Shown here one piece after another: positions 22,070 to 32,910 of a DNA stretch of 64,000 nucleotides (position 1 is the first letter of the stretch; every line of letters begins with the position of its first letter). The position numbers and the translations under genes were made by a program. Below the pieces are notes generated by a model, which ran no database searches, had not been told where the DNA came from, and saw nothing but the letters and a program-made list of their open reading frames with translations. The DNA is taken from the NCBI GenBank assembly GCA_036873755.1, contig JAVTVY010017247.1:1-64000 (forward strand), in the 5' to 3' direction. Source of the stretch: Hanleya hanleyi (lineage: Eukaryota > Mollusca > Polyplacophora > Lepidopleurida > Hanleyidae).

Positions 22070-22490
22070 AGTTTATCATATTGGGGTCATTTTGAGACTA
22101 TTTGCATAACCCCCCGAGCAGAGGATCATGGGTAAATTCAAGATGGCGGCCACGTGGGGCACCAGAAAAGTGATGTTTTTGTCATATTTCTTCAAAATTT
22201 CTGCTTTTCCGCAATGAAAAGTGGGCAAAAACTATTTTATTTCACGTCACATTAATATTTACCAATTTATCATGCAGTTTTTACGGAGAAATTGCATAAA
22301 TAAAAAAGTCGGAAAATCCGACCGAAAAATCGACGTCATCAAGGCGGCCATCTTGGATTTTTTTACATTTTCTGGTAGAGCTTGACCCGAGGGTATAGTG
22401 TGGTAAGTTTCAGCCCCCTAGCTCAAGGGGTAAGAAAAATAATTAGGGGGGGGGGGCATTTCGGCCAGGATAGGTCCCAAAAGCCCAGGC
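22070..22490 (+). repeat. Dispersed repeat R1, plus-strand copy
   Basis: Contains ATGGGTAAATTCAAGATGGCGGCC, CACCAGAAAAGTGATGTTTTTG, GCAATGAAAAGTGGGCAAAA and a terminal run of G. A reverse-complement copy lies at 52585-53035. More diverged relatives are at about 40680-41130 (plus), 41970-42230 (minus) and 45660-45790 (plus). Confidence 0.75.
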
Positions 22491-24300
22491 CAGATAGGGT
22501 TAAAACAGATCCACTCTGGCGTAATAAAATGTCGATTTGAGTCTGTTCTGCACGAAATTTCGCAGGGCTGCCGGTAATTCCCGAGTCTCATAAATAATAA
22601 GGCGGAGAGTGCCGATGACATTCATTAAATTTCCCAGCCAAAAAATCGGATCAAGTCGACAACAAATCCACATTGCGAAATGTCCGACGTGGTGTTACCA
22701 CTCTCGACTGACGTCGAAGCCGTATCTTCTTCCTACGTATCTTGTTTCGAATACTTTTTGGATTAATACAAAGCAAATTTCAATCATAGATAATTTTTCA
22801 TCACATTTCGAAATGTATATTTCGCAGCAGCTATGCAGGTCTACCTTCGGTTATTTTGAAACTTCCGAGTTCCCTCTGACCCGGTGAGTTAGTTGCGAAG
22901 AAAAAGTCTGTCCCATCATGCCCATAATGTCAGGTCATGCCATGTCGTACGATGCGTTGATTGGTCCAAGATGAGATAACGTGGAGAGTTATTTTCATGT
23001 CAGATGGCCACCGAACGGCCTTAAGATAGGAAGGTGAACAGACCCAGTTAGATAACCGGTTTCTGAGTCTGTTTTTAATCAGATTGGTCTGTACCTTGTA
23101 TTGTAATGTCCGAGCGACCATGTTGTAGATTCGCCCCATATTTGAAAATAATGGCAGTCGCGGCTATAATATCTTGGAGTGTTTAAATGGAATTTTAATA
23201 CACATGAAGGATGAAAGCCAAGCATTGCATACCAGTTACAGCCTAATTGCGAGTCGACTGAAATGATTCTTTGGCCTTGGAGTCAAAGCGGCAATCATGG
23301 CAGGCCTAATTACGTCTCCCATGATGCCAGATACAACATGGTCCAACATGGCAGAAAAGAAGACAACGCTATTCGGAGGTTGACCTATTTATTAAATGCA
23401 GTCGTTAAGTGAATAAATCAAAATAATACCGCTATACTTTTTCCTTTGATTGATGAATGTTGTTCGCGATTGTTGCTATAGCTAAAACGAATACGTCAAG
23501 TAAAGTAATTGCACATACAGTCTTAAGCGGAGGAACCACGATCAAATCTTTGACGACTTTACAGTGTTCGTGTAAATTTGTTCCTGTGTGGGGCAAAATT
23601 TCATATGGCCAGAGACAACTGGAGTACACGTCATAAAATTCTATGGCGGGAATTCATGAATCGGAGATTGTGCATTGTGCTGCGTTAATATCTCCTCTGC
23701 ACAACATGGCGTGTTGACAAGAAACTTCGTATAACATTAATTGTATGAGAAAGAAAGGCTTTTATCTTTTCAAAAAAGTTATACCATGACTAAAATACAT
23801 CGAATCCAATGCCGTCTCTTTTTCAGCCATTTTTCTGAGTGCCACACCGAAAACTAGGCCATTACCGCACAGATGGCTATACTCCTACAAAATTTCGGAT
23901 CCATATAGCTTGAACGTGTACTTTACTGACGAAGGTACACTATGGGAAATAAATATACACTCGCACGACATTCAAACATATTTTAATTTTGGTGCGCAAT
24001 AATAGGCTTTCCCAGTATACGTCTTTGCCTAGTTTTCATTAATCCTTGATTTTTGGACATCAAAATCAACAGGGTGTTTCTTCTCTCTTTGGTATACCCA
24101 CAGTTTGAATACAGCGCACAACTTAGAGCTGGAGAGATCACTTCTCAAAATGAATATAGGTTTCTTGTTTATCATGTCTTGGTAGTATACATGGAATTTG
24201 GTCCCATCCCTCAGCCCTGAATTGAAATTATGAATTGGAGCGATATGCAAGAGGTGGGGAAAATTGACGACGTATGTCGACTAAAAAGCAACCACAGGAC
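22491..24300. other. No recognised gene
   Basis: About 1.8 kb of AT-rich DNA. ORFs of 60-92 residues on both strands show no family motif, signal sequence or paired splice sites. Confidence 0.4.
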
Positions 24301-25550
24301 TCTACAGGGAAGCTTCTCTCGGCAGTAGTATAGAAAGGGCAAATTCGGTCGCCCCCGAATACATCCCCCGAATACATCCCCCGAGGTCACTTCCGGTCAC
24401 GTGATGGTCACTTGACCTTTGCCGGGACTTTTTTCTTTCAGCGGTCAAATGGTGTCAATTTGCTCTCTAAGTGCAAAAAGGTCAACGCGACCAAAGATGC
24501 CCCTCAGTAAAGGTCAAACGGTACGAAAATCACCTTACGGATAATAATTTTGCGCAGAGGTCGGATCAAAGGTCGCATCCGGGTCACTTCCTTTGACGTT
24601 ACCTCCCATCACATGACGGCCCAGCAAGAGTTATCTGCTCTAACATAAGACCCCAGTGACTTTCAGTGTTAATCTACGGAGAATGCATGTATGGGATAGG
24701 GGTGGTCATATATTTTATTCTTGTGCATCTTATTATAGGTTGGGGCGCCTTGTTTTTGTCTCACGATGTAGAACACCATGGGAGGGATCTCGAGGTCAGG
24801 GGTTGACTTTCGCTGAAAAGTTCAGGCAGGTCTGGGGTGGACATGTTCGGTCCATTCTGGTGCAGTGGACAATGTTAGTCTCAATGGGAAACCCACTCAT
24901 AGACATTTGCGGTATAATGTGTGGCCCCTTGTTTTCTGCATCTCCAGCTGTAGAACACGATGAGAGGGGTCTTGAGGCCATGCGTTCACTTTGTTTGAGA
25001 ATTGCTGATGACGCATGCGCAGTAGGTAGGCAGATCGACGTTTTGGGGTCTAGGTGGATCCATATTTGTCCGATTGGGTCGTGTGAGGTATCAGATTGAA
25101 GCATTCTTGGGGGAGCGAGTTTGAGGTCAACGCGACCAAAGATGCCTTTCTGTTTTGATGGTCAAAAAGCGTGTGTGATATTTTTTCGGGCGTCATTCTC
25201 CGTGAATCGGTTTTGTCTACGGGGCCTTTTGTGTGACGTCTCAAAGGTCATAGGCAAATTTGAAAAGAGGGGTCTATGTGCCCTTCCGGAACCTGGTGGT
25301 ATTTCCATAAACTGGTTAACTACGTTATACAAAAGAACCAAATCACATTGTTGTAATAAAAAAAACCGGATTTTTTTCATGACTGATAACATAACGTATA
25401 TACAACAGTTATTTTATGTGACATCACAAAGGTCATATGCATGTCAAGTTGGAACCTGGCCATAAATACGAGGGTCAGTCAGAGTGTGCGTCATTCATCG
25501 TTCGTCATTTGCTCCGCCATGTCATGAGTTCTACGGGCCGTCATTTCCCT
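24301..25550. other. GC-richer non-coding block with internal duplications
   Basis: Contains repeated CCCCCGAATACATC (24353-24383) and two copies of a CAACGCGACCAAAGATGCC word (24484 and 25126). It also has a diverged direct duplication of about 190 bases (around 24740-24830 and 24925-25010, each with TGTAGAACAC.ATG). A 147-residue ORF at 24656-25099 spans the duplication and has no motif. It lies just left of the Polinton gene block and could be its flank, but I see no terminal inverted repeat. Confidence 0.35.
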
Positions 25551-25559
25551 TACTCTTAA

Positions 25560-26050
25560 TATGGGGTTACACGTCTATGAGGATCAAGTCCCCATCGTAG
25601 AAGACCGGGATGCCTGTGGTCACCCTACACAGTGAGGGAACAAATTTAAACGAGTGTTGTGCGATGATCTGGACGGGCACCTCATCCATATCGAGACCGT
25701 ATACCGCGGACCGTTTTTCGCACGTCTGGGACTTTACCAGGAACCCACCGAAGCTTCACCTTAGACGCTGATCTGTGGACGGCCTTGGAGAAAGTGGTGT
25801 CTATCGTGGACCAGCTGTCTACACCGGACGACCGGTCAGCCGTCCTGTTGGCCTGGGTTCGTGACTTGAGTGACGCGGCGGCAGAACCCAATGGGCAAAT
25901 GATCAACCGCGTCAATGGGAAGACGAGAGGGACTATCCGGTACTTACCTCGATGACCCACAAAGATGTCCTGGATAAACTTACACCCGTAGTCCACAGTC
26001 GGAGGACGACGTTATACATTATCCGGCTAGACTCAGTCAACCAAGGATAT
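25560..26050 (+). pseudogene. Unassigned coding remnant at the left of the Polinton block
   Basis: Short open stretches in different plus frames have protein-like composition, such as around 25761-25955 (containing LSTPDDRSAVLLAWVRDLSD) and around 25565-25750 (containing LIHIETVYRGPFFARLG), interrupted by stops. I do not recognise the family. Position just upstream of integrase suggests a further Polinton gene. Confidence 0.3.
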
Positions 26051-26139
26051 ATACAACGGTGGTAGAACTCGAACATCAGACAGGAATATCGACCTCGTTA
26101 TGAATACACGATACTCTGGGTTCATTATCAGTCATCACC

Positions 26140-27740
26140 ATGAAGCGCTGGGAGAAGGTGTTGGATAACTTATACAACAGTCCCGAGAGTCCGGCAGCCT
26201 ATAGTGCATTGGCTGCCCTCTATTGAGCCGATAAACCCCATTCATCTATCGCAAGTCCGAGATTGACTCAAACAATAAGACACCTATATCTTACATCGAG
26301 CTGCCCGCTGTCATTTTCTACGTAACCGGGTCTTGTTGGTGGTGTAGATGCCATATGGCAAGCAGATTCGGTCGATATGAGCACCTTTGCCAAACACAAC
26401 TATGTGAATCGGTACATCTTGATATGCATCGATATTCTGTCAAAGTATGCGTGGGTGGTCCCCATCCGGACGAAAACGGGGCGAATCTCGTAGCTGCGTT
26501 CAAGGGCATCTTCAAGACCGAGCGCAAACCCGTGTATTTGCAAACCGACGAAGGCACAGAACTCCTCAACACACCTTTCCAATAGTTTCTGGAAACCCAG
26601 AAGGTTAGACACCAGACTTCAATTTTTCCCACCTCTTGCTTATTGCACCAATTTATTACGTGTATATGGTAGGATTCTGCTGGTGGACTGTTTGTCCCCA
26701 AGGCCCTCTGTACATGTCACTCGACAAATATATGTAGGTTTATTGTTTCTGTGGGAAATTTAAGCTGTACGACGTCGGATTTTACAGGTTAGTTTTCCTA
26801 GGTATTCTTGTATTTACCAGGTTTCCCCATGTTAAGGCGTTTACTCCATCAGACGTCAATGATGCTCATCCGTTAACATCAGTTGAGTTGTTTGAGCTGA
26901 TCTGCCATCACAGCTCCCGAGCTTTCGTATCTAATTCCGATTAAGCCGGAGCTAGGGGCCGTGTGGATATTTCATAATCTCCACATGAACAGCCACAATA
27001 AAAGCGCGGCTGAGATACTAAGGCTACGTCCGAGATTCTCGGGTTTGAATGTTGGGTGTCGACGAATTCTTTCCTGTAGAGTCATATGGTTGCTTTTCAG
27101 TCGCCAGACGTCAGTTTTTCCCACCTCTTGAATATCGCTCCAATTCTTCTTTCACACCTACAATGAGACGAAGGCTTTGGTCGTTGAAATGTTCAACAGG
27201 ACATTCAAAGGACTCATGTACAAGCACTTTACTGCTAAGAATACACGACGGTACATCGATGTTCTCTCGAAACTTGTGAATGGTTACAATCGAGCCTATC
27301 ACCGGAGTATTCAGAGAGCCTCCATTGTTGCCGAACACAACAAAGCCCAAGTCCGTCGTATGTTGTATCCCATGCAATCCCAACCACGGTCGAAGAAGGT
27401 GTTCAAGGTCGGGGACCCTTCACGGATCAGTAAAGTCAAGGGCTAATTCGAGAACAGTTAACTCCCCAATTGGAGCGATGAGCACTTCGTCATTAAATGC
27501 CGCATACCCCGACAACCGCGAGTATATGAACTGGAAGATCTTCAATGGGAACCATAGCAAGGGACGTTTTACGAGCAAGAGTTACAGCCCGTGGTGAAAA
27601 CAAAGCAAGACTGCTACACTGTGGAACGCATCCTGAAAACTTAGCAGCGCCGAGGCAAGACGATGCACTTCGTAAAATGGCAAGACTGGCCCAGTTCCTT
27701 CAATTCTTGGGTCGCGGCTAACCAGATGAAACGACTATAA
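26140..27740 (+). pseudogene. Polinton retroviral-type integrase with chromodomain, disrupted
   Basis: N-terminal segment from the ATG at 26140 (LYNSPESPAAYSALAALY), then after stops the catalytic core: first Asp in WQADSVDM near 26365, second in LQTDEGTE near 26550, and the Glu in VVEMFNRTFKG near 27185. A C-terminal chromodomain (VERILKT...MHFVKWQDWP...SWV) ends at 27740. Breaks: a stop at 26224, a frameshift near 26478, a stop near 26584, an inserted repeat of about 0.5 kb between 26620 and 27135, and further stops or shifts after 27400. In Polintons this enzyme inserts the element DNA into the host genome. The DDE residues survive although the gene is dead. Confidence 0.85.
26617..27135. 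mobile_element. Repeat inserted into the integrase remnant
   Basis: Integrase similarity stops near 26617 and resumes near 27140. The interruption is bracketed by a direct repeat (TTTTTCCCACCTCTTG at about 26618 and 27116, followed by related sequence). An internal part, about 26884-27010 including GAGCTAGGGGCCGTGTGG, is clearly related to 49430-49560 inside the Penelope-like element. Class unknown. Confidence 0.6.
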
Positions 27741-28150
27741 AACCAGAAACCACCGCTGCCTTCCTTCATTCTACGCTCGACCATGATCACTGTGCAACCG
27801 TATCTGCACACAGCGTCTTCCAAAGCGCGCAAAGCACAAGTGGGCTTTGTAGTGACATTGCTAACCCAGCTGGGCGATTTTTAGGGAGGTGTGTTTTACG
27901 ACATACCCTGTCTCAGCATTCTACTCGTTCCACCTACGTCCCCAGCCGTGAGTCCCGGTCAAACACGTCTAAAGACCTACCCTGCACCAGTCACACCTCA
28001 TCCAGCAATATCGAACCCTACACCAAGTATTGCAGCACCCACTACGTATGCGACCACCCGCAGTGAACGCCCGAACGTGTCGACAAATGTACCAAATTTA
28101 CAACAGCGGGTTACCGCGACAACGACTACTCTTCCAACCTTGTAGGCCCG
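27741..28150 (+). other. Spacer between integrase and ATPase, Thr/Pro-rich frame
   Basis: Includes a short open frame from an ATG at 27783 (about 35 residues, ending GGGCGATTTTTAG). It also includes a Thr/Ser/Pro-rich frame (27891-28145) that may be a degraded N-terminal part of a neighbouring virion gene. No family assignment possible. Confidence 0.3.
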
Positions 28151-28154
28151 GTAG

Positions 28155-28472
28155 CAACATCCCTTCACCTGCCTCATTGCGAAGCCCATGGGCTCCGGCA
28201 AGACGCACTTTGTCCAAAAACTCGTTCAACACGCCGAAAACATGATTACCCCACCCATTGCGCGTTTCGTTTGGTGTTACGGAGAATGGCAAGCGGCGTA
28301 TGCAGCAATGCCCCAGATCACGTCCGTGGAGGGCGTACTCAACCTGGCCGATTTGGAACCAGACACTTTGGTGGTGGTTGATGATCACATGGCACCGGAC
28401 GCACTCAGGTTGCATTGGAAGCCTTTACAGATTCGACAACCCTTCAACACGTGTATATGTTCTTCGACCTGA
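28155..28472 (+). pseudogene. Polinton packaging ATPase (FtsK/HerA-like), truncated
   Basis: Opens with HPFTCLIAKPMGSGKTHF, carrying the Walker A motif GSGKT at about 28191-28205, and continues to Walker B TLVVVDDHM near 28366-28392. Beyond Walker B the family similarity is lost and the frame stops at 28470, whereas the family normally continues with an arginine-finger region. In Polintons and related viruses this ATPase drives genome packaging into the capsid. The order next to the capsid genes fits. Confidence 0.8.
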
Positions 28473-28642
28473 AGCAAGTCACTGCCGACCACCATCTTTC
28501 CCGGAGACTCACCAAGTGTACATGCAACAATAATGTAAACACACCCACAGTGCCCGCCCCCCCCCTCCCGCTGGGGTGTGTATGTGATGATGGGATAATA
28601 AACATTTCACCATTCTTGTTTATGTTGTGTCTGTAGTCCACT

Positions 28643-28650
28643 TATAAAAA
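28643..28650 (+). promoter_or_regulatory. Candidate TATA box
   Basis: TATAAAAA in CCACTTATAAAAAGGGAAGG, about 165 bases upstream of the small capsid-protein ORF. It is the only strong TATA-like element seen in this spacer. Confidence 0.35.
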
Positions 28651-28815
28651 GGGAAGGCTGGAGTTCCAGCGTTAGTTGAACAGGAAGTGTGCTCGAGTAC
28701 GGAAGCACGCTTCGACGCTACGGGTACTGAAGACGGCCCCACCCGAGTTGGTGGCGCAGACCCTTCTCTTGTGTGCTATCTGTGTGAGATTTGACTCAAT
28801 ATCTTAAAAGGGAAC

Positions 28816-29052
28816 GTGCCATTGACTCCGGCACAGAAGGCGAACTTGGCCAAGCATAATACAGGTCTCCGGACCCTGGTCCAGAAGCGAGTCTTCCAAA
28901 AACCGGAGAAAAAGATCTCACAGAAAGGCGGGTTTCTCGGAGCCATCCTAGCGTCGTTGGCTTCCTCTGTGCTAGGTCACTTACTCTGTGGACTCTTCGA
29001 CCGTAAACGAACCACACGAACAAATGGGTCTGGTGGACCCACGTCTGCTTGA
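28816..29052 (+). CDS. Small hydrophobic Polinton/adintovirus capsid-associated protein
   Basis: 78 residues without an ATG: it opens at GTG (28816), so the initiator may have mutated. A basic N-terminal half (LAKHNTGLRTLVQKRVFQKPEKK) is followed by a glycine/alanine hydrophobic segment (GGFLGAILASLASSVLGHLL). This pattern is typical of the small ORF placed before the minor capsid genes in Polintons and adintoviruses, which has been likened to adenovirus pX. It overlaps the start of the next ORF in another frame, as in compact viral genomes. The exact role is unproven. Confidence 0.65.
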   Translation: MPLTPAQKANLAKHNTGLRTLVQKRVFQKPEKKISQKGGFLGAILASLASSVLGHLLCGLFDRKRTTRTNGSGGPTSA

Positions 29053-29610
29053 AAGCCTCCAACCGCCGTATCCGATCCCACCCCATGATGAAGACGATGC
29101 ACACTCTCGATCACGAGATGAAATAGATTCTACAACGACCGGATTTAATCGATAATGAGAAAGTACAACAGTACAATCAGACGCTTCATTGGTACATCGC
29201 GTTCTTGGGACAATACAAGGCCTCTGATCCAAGCCCGGTGTCAGCCGCACAACCAGCAAAACCGATACCACCAACATGACCTGCCCCACAGCCGCAGTTA
29301 CCAGGTGTACCACCCACATCCTCACAGTGGGTCGAAGAAACGTGTACCCGCGTCGTTCAAGAAACAAGCTGGCCTGATATTACAGCGAGTGAAAGACAAT
29401 CCGAACATGACCTGGAATGATAATGGCGAACTAGGTGGGCGCTGGTACCCACATTACAAGGATTTAGTAAATGTCATCGCAGGTCGCACATAGATCCTCA
29501 AGGATGGGAGGTGTTCAAGGCTTGAAAGACATGCATCTGCCACAAGAATTGGTGAGGAATCCCCAGCGCTGGGCCTGGATGTAGCGTGACATAGAACAGC
29601 AATCGCCGAT
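29024..29610 (+). pseudogene. Conserved Polinton virion ORF (MALVDPR-type), frameshifted
   Basis: Starts at the ATG at 29024 with MGLVDPRLLESLQ, overlapping the preceding ORF. It moves to another frame around 29100 (NEKVQQYNQTLHWYIAFLGQYK near 29150-29215, after an in-frame stop) and again at about 29340-29490 (SFKKQAGLILQRVKDNPNMTWNDNGEL). It ends near 29590 with a PQELVRNPQRW segment. This arrangement matches a protein found between the ATPase and the penton in many invertebrate Polintons; its function is not established. At least two frameshifts and one nonsense change inactivate it. Confidence 0.65.
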
Positions 29611-29863
29611 ACGTGTACCCCGCAAGTCACAACGACAGATTCGACCCCCACGGACAAGGGAAGCCGAGCGGGAGCCGGAGTCACCACCCAAAACACAACG
29701 GATACGCTTCTTACGGCCATCTTTCACACCCTTTAGCACACCACTCCTGGTCAAGACACCCCACCGCTACAGAGCCGTGACACGTAGCAAGTCACCGCGA
29801 CGATCACGACGCCGGGAACAAGCCCCAAGGCCTGGGACACACTACCCAGTAATAGCTCGGCTT

Positions 29864-30430
29864 AGCTCTGGTATAGCCTTGTTCTATACTACGTGAGAAC
29901 AACGCTATGGTTGTAAACCAGTCACCAGATGGAGTTGTTGGGAAAATGCTGTACGGGCAATATTTGCCGAACCAATTGACCATAACCAATAAAATAATTC
30001 GATTCTATGTCCACTTACCTTTCATAAAAACACCTTGTTTATCAGCGACTGTCCATTTTTAGTTTTACAAGACGTCTAAACACGGAAAGGGGGGTAAAAC
30101 TGTCCGCGTCGCCGTTGTGCGTGTAGTGTTTATCGCGAGTTGTTGTGGCGCGTAATCAGCGTTCTGACCGATGCAAGATGGCGGCGATGTGGACAGTTTT
30201 ACCCCCTCGCCCGAGTTTAGATCTCTTGCCAAGCTAAAAATGGACAGTCGCTGATAAACAAGACGTTTTTATGAAAGGTAAGTGGACATAGAATCGAATT
30301 ATTTTATTGGTTATGGTCAATTGGTTCGGCAAATATTGCCCGTACAGCATTTTCCCAACAACTCCATCTGGTGACTGGTTTGCAACCATAGCTGTTCTCA
30401 CGTAGTATGGAACAAGGCTAAACCAGAGCT
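29864..30430. mobile_element. 567-bp foldback element with about 199-bp terminal inverted repeats
   Basis: Arms at 29864-30062 and 30232-30430 are near-perfect reverse complements, starting AGCTCTGGT.TAGCCTTGTTC at both ends. The 169-bp centre contains a second inverted pair (GGGGGTAAAACTGTCC and GGACAGTTTTACCCCC). There is no ORF and no obvious target-site duplication. It lies within the penton remnant, so it inserted after the Polinton. Confidence 0.85.
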
Positions 30431-30809
30431 GTTCTAGTGGATATCCGTACATGTGGTACAACGTGCAACATGATACGGTGCGGTACGAAGTCGTGTACGA
30501 AGCCAACACCTACAGCTTCAGTCTTCCCGAAGGCCAGTACCCCACATCCAAAAATTCGTCCAGGCGTTGCGTAACCTCATCAAGCGCAAGACCCCCAGGT
30601 GGCAAAAGTGCCTCCCCGTTTGCGAATTCCCTGCACATGGAGTACCATGAGTGGAACTTCAAATTCCTGATCATCTTCCAGGACAATGTGACCGTACGTT
30701 TCAGGAAGACGTTGCAGGAGCTGTGTGCACTAGAGACGGATAACTATTTTGGGCCCGGTCGGCTCCAAGGTAAGACCATGGTGGATCACCAGGCTGGCTG
30801 TCCACAGTA

Positions 30810-31435
30810 GACCCCTTGTTGCTGGGAATAGACCCTTGATATAGCCTTCCATCTTTCTGAGTTGCCAAACCACCCAGAAAACCCTATAAAAGTATATATT
30901 TTCTTCATGGTAATGCTCATACCATTAATTCAGCATACAAGCCAGTTATGCAAATTTAACCCGTGATAAATTTTCTTCCCTTGAAACGTACTCCATGTTT
31001 TCTGGAAAGTCTATTGAAATAACCCAAAACACGCCATGTTTCGTTCATTTCCTGGAAAAATCTTGACAATCGATTTCAATAAGATTTCTTCCCAGTGTTC
31101 CCCGTCTCCGTCTCGAGGCGAGATAAAAAAAAGCTATTCAAAATATGGGGTCGACCAGGCCGTTTTTGTCCCATATCCCATATGTAACATAACGCTACTT
31201 TTAAACACCTGAAAAACGTACGAAACTGAGGCTGACGAAGGTTGACTTCGCGGCCCGACCCGGCATATGGCTCAACCGAGCCACCCATCCGCATATGTCA
31301 TTTTGAAGGAATGGTAGTACCCAGAAGCTTGGTACCATAAATACTGGTTACCAAAAAGGGAAGGATAATTATCATGTTGTCAGACCTGGGAGCTCGGCTG
31401 TATTAAAATTTTTAAGGAAGGACCAATAATCTGAA
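30810..31435. other. Non-Polinton sequence interrupting the penton remnant
   Basis: About 0.6 kb between the central and C-terminal penton segments has no capsid similarity and is AT-richer. It is probably another insertion, but I could not define its ends. Confidence 0.4.
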
Positions 31436-31722
31436 ACTATGGACTACTTCCTCTATATCTATTCGGATGTGGTGGATGGTCACATTGTCGGCGATATCGA
31501 TGCGCTCCTGCTCCGCGTCTGTCCAGTGAAATGGGACTACGGGGATCAGGTCACACAGAGCTTTAATCACGTACTCTATCTACCGGTGCGACAGACTGAC
31601 ATCAGTACCATCACCATCGATATAAGGAATGACACCGGACAACTTTTGGCATTCGAAATTGGGAAAGTGGTGGTCACGCTTCATTTTCGACAAGCACAGT
31701 CTCCCAGCATTGTATAATGAAA

Positions 31723-32063
31723 ATGCCTGACGAGTGTGATGCACACAGCTATATGGACTATTATACCTAACAGGTCGGAGGTGGCCTTTCCGTCTTCGCA
31801 GGTACACGCATCTAACGAGGTCATGAGCTGGGGAACAAACTCGGGAGCATCGTCAAACGTTCCTGCCACTGGTGACGCGAGGGGTGAAAGCGTTCGGAAA
31901 ACTGAGAGGCACTGAAACGCCGAGCCAAAGAAGCAGGAGGGGTCTTGGTCTCCAAAGCACAACGCACTTTAGGGAATAAAAGACCTGCACCGCCGAGACC
32001 GCGCACCAGTCGACGACCGACCCAGCGACGACGCACATCGAAGGTCCAGGATATCTTAGCTTA
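31723..32063 (+). pseudogene. Polinton basic core/minor capsid protein, broken
   Basis: Starts a few bases after the penton stop (ATG at 31723, YMDYY). A glycine-rich part in another frame (QVGGGLSVFAG near 31768) and a basic C-terminal region (KRRAKEAGGVLVSKAQRT, then RPRTSRRPTQRRR) end just before the capsid ATG. The pattern resembles the lysine/arginine-rich, DNA-associated proteins encoded between penton and hexon in Polintons. Several stops and frameshifts inactivate it. Confidence 0.6.
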
Positions 32064-32066
32064 AAC

Positions 32067-32910
32067 ATGTTCTTCATCCACGCCGAGTCCTGCCCTTCTA
32101 CTAACAGTGAATTTGATATGTGGACCGTCCCGCCATCGCAGACCAGTGCCGAACAAGGATTATGGGTGGAGCATCTCACGCTCTCAACTATCGAGTTCAC
32201 CATCAACAATGCGGATACGGCCTATGTGAATTTAGCCCATACTTACTCGTATGTGAAAGCCAAGATCGCCAAACTGGATGGCTCCAGAATCGTCGACCGT
32301 ACAACGGTGGGCCCGACGAATCTTTTGAAATTTTTTCTCGGTGACAAACTCATCAGTGACTCAACCAACACGTTCCCCTATCGAGCCTACATCGAAACGG
32401 TATTGCGGTATGGAGGACAAACTAACCAATCTCAGTTGACATCCCCTTTATTCTATCGGGACACACCCGAGCACACGGGCACGGAGAACGACAATGCGGG
32501 ATGGAACAAACGCAAGGGTTTCACTGTGAACGGCAGCTCGATCGATGTTATCGCCAAGATCCCATCAAAATCCGATTGATACGCGCGCCCGACCTTCGCC
32601 TTGATGGCCACTGACGTAGAGGGGCATGTAGCTGATTATAAGATCATCATCCAAGACGCAGTCCTGGATGTCCGAAAAAGTGAAACCGAATCCAGCTGTT
32701 CAACTGGGACATCTCACAGCCTTGGAGAAAAAACCGAACCCAATAGCCTATCCGACGCGTGCAAACCAAAATTTTCTCTGTGCCTATCGGAATTATATGA
32801 GCGCCAACAAAGAAAACCTGTTCCTGAGGGAACTGCCCTAACGATTGATCCTGGCCTGTGTGGAAAATACCAGTTTCAAGTGGCCATCAATGTCCAATGC
32901 TTGATAATAA
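32067..32910 (+). pseudogene. Polinton hexon-type major capsid protein, N-terminal part
   Basis: The first 170 residues are open from the ATG at 32067: a Cys/Thr-rich start, FDMWTVPPSQTSAEQG, AHTYSYVKAKI, VGPTNL, STNTFPYRAYIETVLRYGG, LTSPLFYRDT. These are hallmark stretches of the double-jelly-roll capsid protein. The frame stops at 32577, and fragments continue in other frames (VQTKIFSVPIG near 32765 and further) up to about 32905, where similarity ends. A typical protein is roughly two to three times longer, so the C-terminal jelly roll is absent. Some residues after VGPTNL also appear deleted. Confidence 0.85.

Larger units (their letters stand above)
29790..31717 (+). pseudogene. Polinton penton-like minor capsid protein, disrupted by insertions
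   Basis: The N-terminal strand (WDTLPSNSS, near 29840) is followed by a 567-bp foldback insertion, then MWYNVQHDTVRYEVVYE and QELCALETDNYF (30450-30790). After a foreign stretch at about 30810-31435 comes the C-terminal part (31439-31717: YIYSDVVDGHIVGD, VLYLPVRQTD, TIDIRNDTG, GKVVVTLHF). The family forms the capsid vertices as a single jelly-roll. There is a frameshift near 30545, and part of the N-terminal region appears missing next to the foldback. The final fragment is still open for 92 residues. Confidence 0.75.
25550..32910 (+). mobile_element. Degenerate Polinton/Maverick (adintovirus-like) element, partial
   Basis: A run of plus-strand remnants in the order integrase, packaging ATPase, small hydrophobic capsid protein, conserved virion ORF, penton, basic core protein, hexon-type capsid protein. 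This gene set is diagnostic of Polintons and the related adintoviruses. All larger genes contain stops or frameshifts, other repeats have inserted, and the capsid gene is cut off near 32900. No DNA polymerase B, adenain-type protease or terminal inverted repeats were found in this block. Integration is old; the element is not mobile by itself. Confidence 0.85.

Noticed and set aside
24656..25099. 147-residue ORF
   Set aside because: Spans a diverged internal duplication, has an equally long antisense ORF, and shows no motif or splice context.
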